From Bacillota bacterium (lineage in GTDB: Bacteria; Bacillota; Bacilli; Paenibacillales; NBRC-103111), in NCBI GenBank assembly GCA_023386955.1, contig JAEWIS010000048.1, forward strand, positions 1-64,000: 64,000 nt of DNA. The letters run 5' to 3'. The notes below the pieces were generated by a model, which saw only the letters and a list, made by a program, of their open reading frames with translations, did no database searches and was not told where the DNA came from. Positions 15,684 to 24,748 of this stretch are shown here, in pieces; position 1 is the first letter of the stretch; every line of letters starts with the position of its first letter. Made by a program: the position numbers and the translations under genes.

Positions 15684-17078
15684 ATGCCTAGAGCGAACAT
15701 GAGCCCGGTGAAGGTAGCCATGCCTGAGCAGCCGCCTCTTGTGCGGGGGAGGAATTTCCTGGAGGTGGCCCTGGGTTATACGGCTGAACAGGCGATGGAA
15801 GAAGCAACCCGCTGCCTGCAATGCAAGAATAAGCCCTGTGTGAACGCCTGCCCGGTGAACGTGCCGATCCCGGATTTCATTGGCGAAATCGCCGCCGGAA
15901 ATTTCGAAAGCGCCTACCGGATCATCAAGCAGGAGAATAATCTGCCTGCCGTCTGCGGCCGGGTGTGCCCGCAGGAATCCCAGTGTGAAGGAAGCTGCAT
16001 CCGCGGCAAAAAGGCTGAACCTGTGGGTATCGGCCGCCTGGAGCGGTTCGCAGCAGACTACGGCATGGTCCACAAGCTGCCGGAGGAGCCTGCTATGCCT
16101 GCCAACGGCAGCAAGGTTGCGGTTGTCGGCGGCGGTCCCGCAGGTCTGACCTGCGCAGGCGATCTGGCCAAGCTGGGTTATGAGGTTACGCTGTTCGAGG
16201 CTCTCCATGCCTTGGGCGGTGTGCTGATGTACGGTATTCCCGAGTTCCGCCTGCCCAAGTCCCTGGTGGAGGAGGAAATCGAGAAGGTGGTCAGCCTCGG
16301 CGTCAAAATCGAGCGCAATGTGGTGGTAGGCCGCTCCATTACCGTAGATGAGCTGTTCGAGGACGGCTTCCAGGCTGTATTCGTGGGCAGCGGCGCAGGA
16401 CTGCCACGGTTTATGCGCATTGACGGCGAAAACCTGAACGGCGTATATTCCGCCAATGAGTTTTTGACCCGGGTCAATCTGATGAAGGCCTATGACTTCC
16501 CCAACAGCCCCACACCGGTCCGCATCGGCAAAAAGGTGGCTGTGGTGGGCGGCGGCAATGTGGCCATGGATGCAGCGCGCACCGCTTTGCGCCTGGGTGC
16601 CGAGGAGGTTTCCATTGTGTACCGCAGAGGCATGGATGAACTTCCCGCCCGCCGGGAGGAAATCCATCATGCCCAAGAGGAAGGCATTCAGTTCAAGCTG
16701 TTGGTGAACCCGGTCCGGATCACAGGCGAAAACGGCTGGGTTACCGGTATGGAATGTGTGGAGATGGAGCTGGGCGAACCCGATGCCAGCGGACGCCGCA
16801 GCCCTGTGGAGAAGGCGGACAGCATCTTCGGTTTGGAGCTGGATACGGTGATCATCGCCATCGGCCAAAGCCCCAACCCGCTGATCCGTTCCACCACTCC
16901 GGGCCTCTCCACCCAACGCTGGGGCGGGATCATCGTGGAGGAAGCCACCATGGAAACCAGTAAACCCCGGGTGTATGCGGGCGGGGATGTGGTCACGGGT
17001 GCGGCAACGGTCATTCTCGCCATGGGCGCAGGCAAAAAAGCCGCCGCGGCTATCCACCAAACCCTTCAAGGGGCGTAA
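15684..17078 (+). CDS. nfnB: NfnB: GltD-type ferredoxin/NADP(H) oxidoreductase large subunit
   Basis: Large subunit of the Nfn complex, 464 residues, the short GltA form with no glutamate synthase large subunit nearby. The N-terminal domain binds two [4Fe-4S] clusters through CLQCKNKPCVNACP and CGRVCPQESQCEGSC. FAD (VAVVGGGPAGL) and NADP (VAVVGGGNVAMDAART) dinucleotide folds follow. Automatic annotation often calls it NADPH-dependent glutamate synthase, but the adjacent NfnA-type gene (6-base gap) argues for Nfn. It indicates a metabolism in which reduced ferredoxin is formed, so at least facultatively anaerobic. Confidence 0.87.
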   Translation: MPRANMSPVKVAMPEQPPLVRGRNFLEVALGYTAEQAMEEATRCLQCKNKPCVNACPVNVPIPDFIGEIAAGNFESAYRIIKQENNLPAVCGRVCPQESQCEGSCIRGKKAEPVGIGRLERFAADYGMVHKLPEEPAMPANGSKVAVVGGGPAGLTCAGDLAKLGYEVTLFEALHALGGVLMYGIPEFRLPKSLVEEEIEKVVSLGVKIERNVVVGRSITVDELFEDGFQAVFVGSGAGLPRFMRIDGENLNGVYSANEFLTRVNLMKAYDFPNSPTPVRIGKKVAVVGGGNVAMDAARTALRLGAEEVSIVYRRGMDELPARREEIHHAQEEGIQFKLLVNPVRITGENGWVTGMECVEMELGEPDASGRRSPVEKADSIFGLELDTVIIAIGQSPNPLIRSTTPGLSTQRWGGIIVEEATMETSKPRVYAGGDVVTGAATVILAMGAGKKAAAAIHQTLQGA

Positions 17079-17112
17079 ACAAAAAATTAATAATCTGAAT
17101 TGATTAAATATT

Positions 17113-17141
17113 TTTACACGACCTATCCATTTGTGTTATAG
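17113..17141 (+). promoter_or_regulatory. Strong sigma-A promoter for small gene
   Basis: TTTACA at 17113-17118, a 17-bp spacer and TTATAG at 17136-17141 (or TATAGT one base on). It lies about 42 bases upstream of the 55-residue gene. Confidence 0.7.
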
Positions 17142-17182
17142 TCAACTCAAAACGATAGCTCATGGAAAGGTCGTGACGCGTA

Positions 17183-17350
17183 ATGATCGTTCTTGATGTA
17201 GTTGTGAATGGCGTGCGGATCGACACCGTAAGGCCTGCCAACCAGCGTCCCCGAGAGATGTACTGGATGATGGTGGATCTGCTCCAGACCCTCCGCAGCA
17301 CTTACGGAGACAATGTGTCTCTGCACCGCAGGGTGGAGTACCTGGGCTGA
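17183..17350 (+). CDS. Small hypothetical protein, 55 residues
   Basis: A short gene with its own promoter (17113-17141), GGAAAGG upstream, an ATG start and a strong terminator at 17403-17446. The product begins MIVLDVVVNGVRI and ends HRRVEYLG. It is soluble with mixed charge, a beta-like start and a central amphipathic helix (REMYWMMVDLLQTL). No cysteine, membrane helix or DNA-binding motif is evident. I do not recognise the family. The full set of transcription signals makes a real, independently expressed gene likely. Confidence 0.65.
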   Translation: MIVLDVVVNGVRIDTVRPANQRPREMYWMMVDLLQTLRSTYGDNVSLHRRVEYLG

Positions 17351-17402
17351 CCGCCCGCCTGTTTCAAACAACGTTTCCATTACGTACAAAATAGCGCCAA
17401 AT

Positions 17403-17446
17403 AGCCTGTTCGCGGAAAAGTGTCTTTTCCGTAAACAGGCTTTTTC
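17403..17446 (+). terminator. Terminator after the 55-residue gene
   Basis: Stem AGCCTGTT/AACAGGCT with an inner CGGAAAA/TTTTCCG helix, followed by five Ts. Confidence 0.88.
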
Positions 17447-17569
17447 ATGGTTATTACGGACTCGCCGATCCGTGCTGCTGGCGGTGCGCCTGCCCTAACG
17501 GAACTCAGAGCCCCTTATACGCCCGACAGCAGCGTTTCTGGCCCTAGCCGAGCCGACCAGGAGTTTATC

Positions 17570-18184
17570 CTACCTCTGGCTCCGGCGTCTTAACCGGCGG
17601 GTCAGTACGGCGAAATACACAAAACCGGCCACAAAGCCGCCCAGATGGGCAAAGATGTTCACATTGGGGATAATCAAAGAGGTGATTCCCCCCATTACCA
17701 CAATCGCAATTACCGTGGAACGGGTTCCTTCATCCAGCACATGCCGGTGGAAAATTGCCAAATACACATACGCGGCGTAAACCCCATAGATGGCGCCGGA
17801 TGCCCCCGCAGCAATAAACGGGGGTTCGGTGAACAGCATACTGAAGGCATTGCCTACCAGACCCGAAAGCAGGAAAAACCCTGCGTAATGGAATTTCCCC
17901 AGAAGCCGCTCCAAGGGAGGAGCGAAAACATAAAGGGCAAAGGCATTAAACAGCACATGGGAAAAACCGATGTGCAAAAACATGGAGTTTATGTATCTCC
18001 ACCATTCATGGGTTTCACCGCTGTTGCTGTACATGGCGCCGAAATTTAGCAGTGTGATGGCATCAGTGGAGCTGCCCGTGATTTCCATAGCCGCGAACAG
18101 CACCGCGATAATTGCCAGAATGGCACTGGTTACCGGGTAAAGCTGCAGGTATTGCTTGAATGTCTCTCTACGGAGAAAAATCAT
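17570..18184 (-). CDS. Rhomboid-family intramembrane serine protease
   Basis: 204 residues with six hydrophobic segments, the minimal bacterial rhomboid core. The catalytic dyad is S129 in GASGAIYG and H180 in the last helix (AHLGGF). The HVLFN segment supplies the oxyanion residue N80. The WWRY motif near 61-64 corresponds to the L1 loop. It lacks the TPR extension of B. subtilis GluP (YqgP). It lies 17 bases after the PPDK-regulator gene and could be read from it. Substrates are not inferable. Confidence 0.9.
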   Translation of the reverse strand: MIFLRRETFKQYLQLYPVTSAILAIIAVLFAAMEITGSSTDAITLLNFGAMYSNSGETHEWWRYINSMFLHIGFSHVLFNAFALYVFAPPLERLLGKFHYAGFFLLSGLVGNAFSMLFTEPPFIAAGASGAIYGVYAAYVYLAIFHRHVLDEGTRSTVIAIVVMGGITSLIIPNVNIFAHLGGFVAGFVYFAVLTRRLRRRSQR

Positions 18185-18201
18185 CCGCTTTTGTCCCCTT
18201 C

Positions 18202-19008
18202 CTACAAATGCTCCAGAATAATTCCCGCCGTCTCTTCAATCGCCTTGTCCGAAACGTTGATGGTCAGACAGCCCAACTGCTCCATCAGTTTCTTGGCATA
18301 ATTCAGCTCAAAGGTAATCCGCTCCATATTGGCGTATTTGGCTCCGGCAGTTAACCCCAGGGCCCGCAGGCGCTCCACACGGATCTTCAGCATCTTCTCC
18401 GGGTCCATGATCAGCCCGGCGATTTTGCCAGGGGGGATCTGGAACAGCTCCGCAGCAGGTTTCACCTCGGGAATCAAGGGCAGATTGGCCACCTTGTAGC
18501 CCTTATGCGCCAGAAACATGCTGAGCGGTGTTTTGGAGGTTCGCGATACGCCAATAAGCACGATGTCCGCGTTCAGCAGTGCCCGAGGATCGCGGCCGTC
18601 ATCACAGCTGACGGTAAATTCGATGGCCTCCACCCGTCTGAAATAATCATCGTCCATCTGGTGCAGCATACCAGGCTTACGTGTTGGAGAACCGTCGAAG
18701 GATTCGATAAAGGCCTGCATCATCGGCCCCATCACATCCACCGTACGGACGCCAAGCCGCAGGCTCTCCTCCCGGATCAGCTCCCGCAGGTCCGGCTGCA
18801 CCAGGGTATAGGCGATCATGCCGCCGTTTACGGCCACCTCGCCGACAATATCGCGGATTTCCGCTTCCGTCAGCACATGGCTGTACCGTTTGATTTTGGC
18901 ATTGCGAAGGTCAAACTGGCGGATTGTGGCTTTCACCACCGCTTCGGCGGTTTCGCCCACAGAATCCGAACAGATCGTGATAATAGGCTGTTTGTTGAGT
19001 CCAGTCAA
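18202..19008 (-). CDS. yqfL: Pyruvate phosphate dikinase/PEP synthase regulatory protein (YqfL family)
   Basis: Bifunctional ADP-dependent kinase and Pi-dependent pyrophosphorylase (PSRP, DUF299) that inactivates and reactivates PPDK or PEP synthase by threonine phosphorylation. 268 residues from a TTG at 19008, chosen because AAGGAGG lies 8 bases upstream and it gives the usual family length; a longer in-frame reading to 19140 has no binding site. Motifs: the N-terminal CSDSVGETAE and the P-loop-like GVSRTSKTP near the middle. Its target enzyme is not encoded in this window. Confidence 0.93.
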   Translation of the reverse strand: MTGLNKQPIITICSDSVGETAEAVVKATIRQFDLRNAKIKRYSHVLTEAEIRDIVGEVAVNGGMIAYTLVQPDLRELIREESLRLGVRTVDVMGPMMQAFIESFDGSPTRKPGMLHQMDDDYFRRVEAIEFTVSCDDGRDPRALLNADIVLIGVSRTSKTPLSMFLAHKGYKVANLPLIPEVKPAAELFQIPPGKIAGLIMDPEKMLKIRVERLRALGLTAGAKYANMERITFELNYAKKLMEQLGCLTINVSDKAIEETAGIILEHL

Positions 19009-19118
19009 GGGCGCTACCTCCTTATCGCAGAATTCTACTCTATTTTCAAATGGTAACATATGTTGAGCGCAGTTTCCAACGGCCGCCCCGGTTGGCGGCA
19101 GACCAGCACGCCCCATAT

Positions 19119-19149
19119 GAAAAATACCCCCTTGCGGCACAAGGGGGGG
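19119..19149 (-). terminator. Terminator of the TRAP/two-component operon
   Basis: CCCCCTTG/CAAGGGGG stem followed on the minus strand by TATTTTT, 18 bases past the AraC-type regulator stop. Confidence 0.85.
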
Positions 19150-19166
19150 AGATGGCGCGACACAAG

Positions 19167-19934
19167 CTACTTTTCCCTGCAGCAGATATCCCGGGTTGGC
19201 TGCGGACAGCGCTTGCGGTATTCGGAGGGAGGCATGCCGGTATATTTCTTGAATACGCTGCTGAAGTAAGCCAAATCCGCATAACCCAGCCGGTCGGAAA
19301 TATCGGAGATGCGTAAGGAAGTCCGGGACAGCAGACGTTTGGCCTCCTCCAGTCTGGCCTCCGCCACATAATCGGAGAAGGCCTTGCCGGTATGGCGCTT
19401 AAACAGCTGGCTGAGGTAGCTGGGGTTCAAATGCACCTGCGCCGCAATGTCCTTCAGCGCCAAAGGCCCAGGCAGACCCTCCCGCACACAGCGGGCTACC
19501 CGCTCGAAGGTGGATTGCTCCTGGGCGTCCAGCTTGGGCAGTCCCGCCCGCTCCGCCGCCTCCGCATTCCGCTCCAGCCACTTGCCCAGGCATTTGCGCA
19601 TATCGTCGGGCTCCACGGGCTTCAAGAGATAATCCATGGCGCCGAAGCGCATAGCGGTCCGGGCATAGCTGAAATCGTCATAGCCGCTGATGATCACTAC
19701 GTCCTGGCGGCCCCCGTTCTGGCGGAGCTGTTCGATGAAGGCCAGGCCGTCCATGATGGGCATCCGGATATCGGCGAGGATCAGTTCAACAGATTCCTGC
19801 TTCAGCCAATCCAGAGCGGATAGGCCGTCAGCGCACTCATGGACCACCTGTACCGGGAGGCCGGTCAGCTCCACCACCCGTCTTAAGGATGTGCGCACCC
19901 AGCGCTCATCGTCCAGAATCAGAATGCGGTTCAT
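19167..19934 (-). CDS. AraC-type response regulator
   Basis: Response regulator of about 255 residues. The receiver domain (1-120) has DDE at 8-10 and phospho-acceptor D55; a linker precedes a C-terminal AraC double helix-turn-helix (about 155-250) ending in the FKKYTGMPPSEYRK signature. The start is taken at ATG 19934, 7 bases after the kinase stop; an alternative at 19955 would overlap the kinase gene. It pairs with the YesM-type kinase just upstream and most likely controls the TRAP transporter genes of the same operon. Confidence 0.9.
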   Translation of the reverse strand: MNRILILDDERWVRTSLRRVVELTGLPVQVVHECADGLSALDWLKQESVELILADIRMPIMDGLAFIEQLRQNGGRQDVVIISGYDDFSYARTAMRFGAMDYLLKPVEPDDMRKCLGKWLERNAEAAERAGLPKLDAQEQSTFERVARCVREGLPGPLALKDIAAQVHLNPSYLSQLFKRHTGKAFSDYVAEARLEEAKRLLSRTSLRISDISDRLGYADLAYFSSVFKKYTGMPPSEYRKRCPQPTRDICCREK

Positions 19935-19941
19935 TGACCCA

Positions 19942-21825
19942 TCACCCTCCATCATTGGTTTTGGCAGCGGTTTTGCCCTCCCCCAGCGGCAGCCGAAGGC
20001 GCACCCAGGTGCACTCGTCAGGCTTGCTGCCGATTTCTACCCCGTAGGCTTCCCCGAACAAATGGGCAATCCGCCTGTGCACATTAATCAGCCCGATTTG
20101 CGGACCCCCTTCACTGATGTCACGGATACTGATATCATCCCGGATTTTCCGGAGTTTGAAAGGCTGGATACCCGGCCCCGTATCGGCGATTTCCAGCACG
20201 AAGCTTTCCCCATTCTCCCCGGTAAAAGCAGACACACGGATCATCACCGTGCCCAATGACGCTTCTATGCCGTGTATTACACAGTTTTCGATAATAGGCT
20301 GAAGGGAAAACTTGGGCACCTGCTTATCCTCCAGCCAGGCTGGAACATCGAAGCGGTACTCCAGCTTTTCCTCGAACCGGTACTTCTGTATTTTCAGATA
20401 GATTTCGCAGTTATCCAGCTCCTCCTTAAGCGTAACAATAGGGGAGGAATTCTTCAGATTGTACCGCAGCAGGCGGGCCAGAGAGGAAGCCATCACGGAG
20501 ATGTCCTCCATTCCCCGGTCCAAGGCCATTCCGCGGATGGTCTCCAGAGAATTGTACAGAAAATGCGGGTTGATCTGGGATTCCAGCACCTTCAGCTCCG
20601 TCTCCCGCTGGTGCAGCATCATCCGGGTTTCCCTTAGCTTGGATTCATAAACCTCATCCAGCAGCTTCACCAGCTGGCCCACCATATCCGTCAGCCCCTG
20701 GGCCAGCAAGCCAATTTCATCCCGGGAATCCACCTGCAGCGTTCCGGTAAAATCCCCTTTGACCACCTTCTTCATGTACCGCTCCATCCGCCGGATAGGC
20801 ACCACCAGACTGGAGGCGAAGGCAATCCCGATCCCGTAAGCAGCCAAAAGGGTAATCACAATCGCCCAAATGATGGTTTTGCCGATATAGCTGCGCCCCT
20901 GCATCAGCTCTCCGTAAGGCACTGAGGTGACAAAATGCCAATTCAGCGCATACGACCGGCTGAAGGTCAGGAATTCTCGGGCTCCAACTTGACCCCTGGT
21001 CCGGAAGGTGCCTTCGTCGCTTTCCATAATGGAGGTCACGTTGTAATCAGCTTGTTTGCCAAGCTGGCTCAGATCGGGATGGTACACATAATGGCTGTTC
21101 AGGTCCAAAATGCTCATGTAGCCGGTCCGCCCTACCGTTACCTTGTCGGCGATTTCCTGGAGACGCTTGTAGTTGATGTCCACCACCAGCATCCCCACCG
21201 ATTCCAGAGTGCGCGGGTTCACCAGGCGTCTTGCGATGGTCAGCACAGGTTCTTTTTTGTCGGGCCAGGCAATAATCCGGCTGATTATCAGGTCGCCTAC
21301 CTGCGGCACCAGCGGATACCAGTATTCCCCGGGCATTCCGGCGGCGGGATAGACGCTTCTGACCTCCTGCGTGTCGAGGACGGCCACATTGTCCATGATC
21401 ACCGTCACATGAGAAATATCGTTGCGGGAATAAGCCATATTGCGCATCAGCTGCAGCACCTCCCCACGGATGCCCGAATTGCGGACCTCCTCCGGCGTGC
21501 GCATGGATATCAGCGCCGTCATGGCCGGATGGTTCACCATGGACAGCATATCGCTTTCCATATCCCGGACATAATATTCCACATGGGTTTTCACCTGCTC
21601 GATAATCTGCCAGCTGGCCTGGCTGGTTTCCTCCTCCAGCACCATCGAGGATCGGTTGAAGGAGATGATACCCACCACCATCATGGGAATCACCACCAGC
21701 AGCGCGGAATAAACCAGCAGCTTCGCCACCAGCGGCCTGTCGCGGAGAAGCACCGCCTGATTCAGCATATTCGACAATATTACGGACCATCTGGTACGGA
21801 TATGCTCCACTTCCTTTTGTCCCAT
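19942..21825 (-). CDS. YesM-type sensor histidine kinase (Cache-HAMP-His_kinase)
   Basis: 627 residues. Two membrane helices (about 36-56 and 310-332) flank a ~250-residue extracytoplasmic Cache-type domain; a HAMP domain, coiled segment and His_kinase domain with phospho-acceptor in NPHFLYN (near residue 418) follow, then a HATPase domain (DTGPGI). This class usually accompanies sugar ABC transporters in Paenibacillus. Here it follows a TRAP binding-protein gene by 57 bases. By inference it senses the TRAP substrate, directly or through the liganded binding protein. Confidence 0.92.
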   Translation of the reverse strand: MGQKEVEHIRTRWSVILSNMLNQAVLLRDRPLVAKLLVYSALLVVIPMMVVGIISFNRSSMVLEEETSQASWQIIEQVKTHVEYYVRDMESDMLSMVNHPAMTALISMRTPEEVRNSGIRGEVLQLMRNMAYSRNDISHVTVIMDNVAVLDTQEVRSVYPAAGMPGEYWYPLVPQVGDLIISRIIAWPDKKEPVLTIARRLVNPRTLESVGMLVVDINYKRLQEIADKVTVGRTGYMSILDLNSHYVYHPDLSQLGKQADYNVTSIMESDEGTFRTRGQVGAREFLTFSRSYALNWHFVTSVPYGELMQGRSYIGKTIIWAIVITLLAAYGIGIAFASSLVVPIRRMERYMKKVVKGDFTGTLQVDSRDEIGLLAQGLTDMVGQLVKLLDEVYESKLRETRMMLHQRETELKVLESQINPHFLYNSLETIRGMALDRGMEDISVMASSLARLLRYNLKNSSPIVTLKEELDNCEIYLKIQKYRFEEKLEYRFDVPAWLEDKQVPKFSLQPIIENCVIHGIEASLGTVMIRVSAFTGENGESFVLEIADTGPGIQPFKLRKIRDDISIRDISEGGPQIGLINVHRRIAHLFGEAYGVEIGSKPDECTWVRLRLPLGEGKTAAKTNDGG

Positions 21826-21882
21826 ACAAACGGAAACTGGAAGGCCCGGAAGGACCTTCCTTTCCCGATTATACCATGCCTG

Positions 21883-22908
21883 TTATTTCAATTTTTCCAC
21901 AGCGGACAGAAAATCCTTGTATTCGGTGCGGTATTTTTCGATGACCGGCTTCACCGTATCCTGCCATGCTTTTTTGTCCTTCACCTCGGTAATGGTGACA
22001 CCGCCGGCAGCCTTCACCTTCTCCGCCGACTCCTTCTCGAATTTATCCCATTCCTGTCTTTGGAAGGTTACGGAATCCAGCGCAGCCTGCTTCACCAGCT
22101 TCTGGTCCTCTGCCCCCAACCGGTCCCAGACCACCTTGCTGATCAGAAGCACCTCCGGCACCATCTGGTGGCCATCAAGAATCAGATGTTTGGCCTGCTG
22201 GTAATGGCTGGAGGTGTAATAGCTGGGATAGTTGTTTTCCGCCGCATCGATAACGCCTGTCTGCAGGGAGCTGAACACCTGGCCGTAGGGCATGGGAGTA
22301 GCGTTGGCGCCCAGTGCTTCCATGAGATCGATATTCACCTTGTTTTGCTGGACGCGGATTTTCAGGCCCTTGAGATCGGAGATGGATTTCAGCGGTTTGT
22401 TGGAATAGAAATGGCGTGCGCCGGAGCTGTAATATGCAAGCCCTTTCATGCGAGAGCTCTCCAAACCGTCCAGCATTTTGTTGCCCATATCGCTTTCGAG
22501 GAATTTCCAGAGATGAGCGTCACTCTCGAAGATATACGGCAGGCTGAAGGCTTCGAAGTTTTTATTGAAAGCAGCCACCGTACCTGAGCTGGTCCGGGTA
22601 AATTCGATAGCGCCCAGCTGTACCTGCTCCAGCACCGCTTTTTCCTCACCAAGCTGGGAGTTGGCGAACACATCGATCTTAATCCGACCGTTGGAGCGTT
22701 CATTCACCAGGTCGGCAAACTTCTTGTCCCCCAGCGTAGTCGGGTAATCTGCCGGATGAGTCTCGGCTAAGCGGAACACGTATTTCGGCCCCGATTTTTG
22801 CTCCGCGCCTCCTTGGGTTTGTACGGCTTCCCCGCCGCAGCCCGCCAAAGCAGCCCCTGCCAGCACTACGGCCAGCAGTGCGCTTGTTCCCTTCATATGA
22901 TTTTTCAT
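21883..22908 (-). CDS. dctP: TRAP transporter substrate-binding lipoprotein, DctP family
   Basis: Solute receptor of a tripartite ATP-independent transporter, 341 residues from ATG 22908 (GAGGGGG 9 bases upstream; longer in-frame starts overlap dctM). The lipobox LAGC near residue 24 anchors it to the membrane outer face, needed in a Gram-positive cell. The DctP signature region includes KGLKIRVQQNK and the downstream PYGQVFSSLQTGVIDAAENN, with the conserved arginine that binds a substrate carboxylate. The ligand is therefore an organic acid (dicarboxylate or sugar acid); which one is not visible. Confidence 0.93.
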   Translation of the reverse strand: MKNHMKGTSALLAVVLAGAALAGCGGEAVQTQGGAEQKSGPKYVFRLAETHPADYPTTLGDKKFADLVNERSNGRIKIDVFANSQLGEEKAVLEQVQLGAIEFTRTSSGTVAAFNKNFEAFSLPYIFESDAHLWKFLESDMGNKMLDGLESSRMKGLAYYSSGARHFYSNKPLKSISDLKGLKIRVQQNKVNIDLMEALGANATPMPYGQVFSSLQTGVIDAAENNYPSYYTSSHYQQAKHLILDGHQMVPEVLLISKVVWDRLGAEDQKLVKQAALDSVTFQRQEWDKFEKESAEKVKAAGGVTITEVKDKKAWQDTVKPVIEKYRTEYKDFLSAVEKLK

Positions 22909-22943
22909 TGAATACATCCCCCTCATGGTTATCGTATCATCCG

Positions 22944-24245
22944 TCAGGAGGCGCCGAACATCCTGGGCAGCCACATGACAATTCCCGGTATATAGGTCAG
23001 AATCAGCAGAATGACGCACATGGTATAGAAAAACGGCATCATGGCCCTTGTGCCGCTGTCCACCGATATTTTACCGATGGCACAACCCACGAATAGAACC
23101 GTTCCCACAGGCGGGGTTAACAGCCCGATGCCCAGGTTCAGCATCATGATAATTCCGAAGTGGACGGGGTCCACACCTAGCGTAGTGACCACCGGCAGCA
23201 AAATCGGCGTCATGATCACGATCAGAGGAGCCATATCCATAGGTGCACCCAGGATCAACAGCAAAACGTTAATGATCAGCAGGATGATAATGGGATTATC
23301 CGAGATGCCCAGCATGAAGTCGGTTACAATCGCCGGCACCTTCAGGTAAGCGAGAATCCAGCCGAAGCTGGCGGAGGACGCAATCAAAAACAATACCATT
23401 GAAACAGTGCGCAATGTTCTTGTCAAGATAATCCACATACGGGAGATGGGGATATCCCGGTAGATGAAGAAGGTGAGGATAAAGGCGTACAAACATGCCA
23501 TGGCACCGGCCTCTGTAGCCGTAAACCAGCCCGAGAAAATGCCGCCCAGAATGATGATGGCGGTGAGCATGGAGAGGAGGCCGTCGGCGATGATTTTGGG
23601 CGCCTGCTTTAAGGGAACCGGCTCGCTCCTCTGATATCCGCGTTTACGGGCAGTGAAATAAGCGGTCACCATCAGAGAGGTACACAGCATAATGCCGGGA
23701 ACAATCCCCGCCAGGAACAGCGAGGCGATGGACACTCCGCCGCCTGCGGCCAGGGAATACAGCACCAGATTATGGCTGGGAGGGACAACCACCCCTTGAA
23801 TGGCAGCGGAAACGGTAACGCCTACCGCATAATCGGTGTCATAGCCCTTTTTCTTCATCATGGGGATCATCACGGAGCCGATAGAGGACACGTCCGCCAC
23901 CGCCGAGCCGGAGATATTGCCGAAGAACATACAGGCTACGCAGTTGACCATGGCCAAGCCGCCGCGTATGGTGCCTACGAATACCTGGGCCATATTAATC
24001 AGCCGGAGGGCCATTTTGCCCTCGCTCATAATCTGCCCGGCCAGGATGAAGAACGGGATAGCCAGAAGCGAATAGGAGTTGATGCCCTGAATCATGGTCT
24101 GTCCCACTGCCGCCAGCGGCACCTTCAGATACAGCACCGTCAGCAGGGTAGACCCTGCCAGGGCCAGCGAGATGGGAAACCGGATCAAGATAAGCAAGCA
24201 AAAGCTTACCGCCAGAATAGTGATGGCTATGGTGTTGCTGATCAT
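22944..24245 (-). CDS. dctM: TRAP transporter large permease, DctM
   Basis: Na+-coupled large membrane subunit, 433 residues with about 12 hydrophobic helices. DctM family motifs are visible: NCVACMFFGNISGSAVADVSS in the first half and PPSHNLVLYSL nearby, with NLGIGLLTPPVGTVLFVGCA near the C terminus. The start overlaps the dctQ stop by 4 bases. The binding-protein gene follows after 35 bases, so all three TRAP parts are encoded together. Confidence 0.95.
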   Translation of the reverse strand: MISNTIAITILAVSFCLLILIRFPISLALAGSTLLTVLYLKVPLAAVGQTMIQGINSYSLLAIPFFILAGQIMSEGKMALRLINMAQVFVGTIRGGLAMVNCVACMFFGNISGSAVADVSSIGSVMIPMMKKKGYDTDYAVGVTVSAAIQGVVVPPSHNLVLYSLAAGGGVSIASLFLAGIVPGIMLCTSLMVTAYFTARKRGYQRSEPVPLKQAPKIIADGLLSMLTAIIILGGIFSGWFTATEAGAMACLYAFILTFFIYRDIPISRMWIILTRTLRTVSMVLFLIASSASFGWILAYLKVPAIVTDFMLGISDNPIIILLIINVLLLILGAPMDMAPLIVIMTPILLPVVTTLGVDPVHFGIIMMLNLGIGLLTPPVGTVLFVGCAIGKISVDSGTRAMMPFFYTMCVILLILTYIPGIVMWLPRMFGAS

Positions 24246-24748
24246 TCCTCGCTGCCTCCCTCGTCAACATTTTTGTGTCTGATTGTATCGATTCCCAACA
24301 GCTGAAGAACGGCGTAGATGCAGATCATCAGACCTGAGATGGGCATAACCACATAGGTCTGGGAGTTGGGAAGCCCCGTAGCCGGCAGGGAGGATTCATG
24401 CATCAGGCGGGTGAAGTCCCAGCCGTAATACACCAGATAAATCCCGAAGGCCAGGATGCAAATCTGGATCAGGCGGTCAATGAGCCGGTCAATGGACTTG
24501 GGCAGCATATTGGTAAAGGTATCAATGCCCAGATGCAGGTTTTCCCGGAAGCCTAATGCGATGCCCATAAAGGAAAACCAGATCAGCAGCAGCAGGGTCG
24601 TTTCCTCCGACCAGAAGAACACGAAGTTGAATATCTTCCGGGTAAACACCTGGAGGGTAACAATGATGATCATGGACAGCAGTCCGATTTTGGCACAGGA
24701 CTCAAAAAAAGTATCAATCTGCAAGGCAATTGCCTTTAGTGTTTTCAT
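24242..24748 (-). CDS. dctQ: TRAP transporter small permease, DctQ
   Basis: Small membrane subunit, 168 residues with four hydrophobic helices and the DctQ-type FRENLHLGID motif between helices 2 and 3. ATG 24748 is preferred because GGGAGGTG lies 9 bases upstream; an in-frame ATG at 24781 has no site. First gene of the dctQ-dctM-dctP-kinase-regulator unit. The region upstream is occupied by a MITE-like element, so the promoter must lie within about 110 bases of the start. Confidence 0.93.
   Translation of the reverse strand: MKTLKAIALQIDTFFESCAKIGLLSMIIIVTLQVFTRKIFNFVFFWSEETTLLLLIWFSFMGIALGFRENLHLGIDTFTNMLPKSIDRLIDRLIQICILAFGIYLVYYGWDFTRLMHESSLPATGLPNSQTYVVMPISGLMICIYAVLQLLGIDTIRHKNVDEGGSEE

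Noticed and set aside
15375..17069. Minus-strand open frame of 564 codons opposite nfnA/nfnB
   Set aside because: Antisense shadow of the strongly conserved Nfn genes; His/Ala-rich composition typical of such shadows.
19009..19140. N-terminal extension of the YqfL-family gene
   Set aside because: AAGGAGG sits 8 bases before TTG 19008, which gives the family's normal length; upstream codons lack a site.
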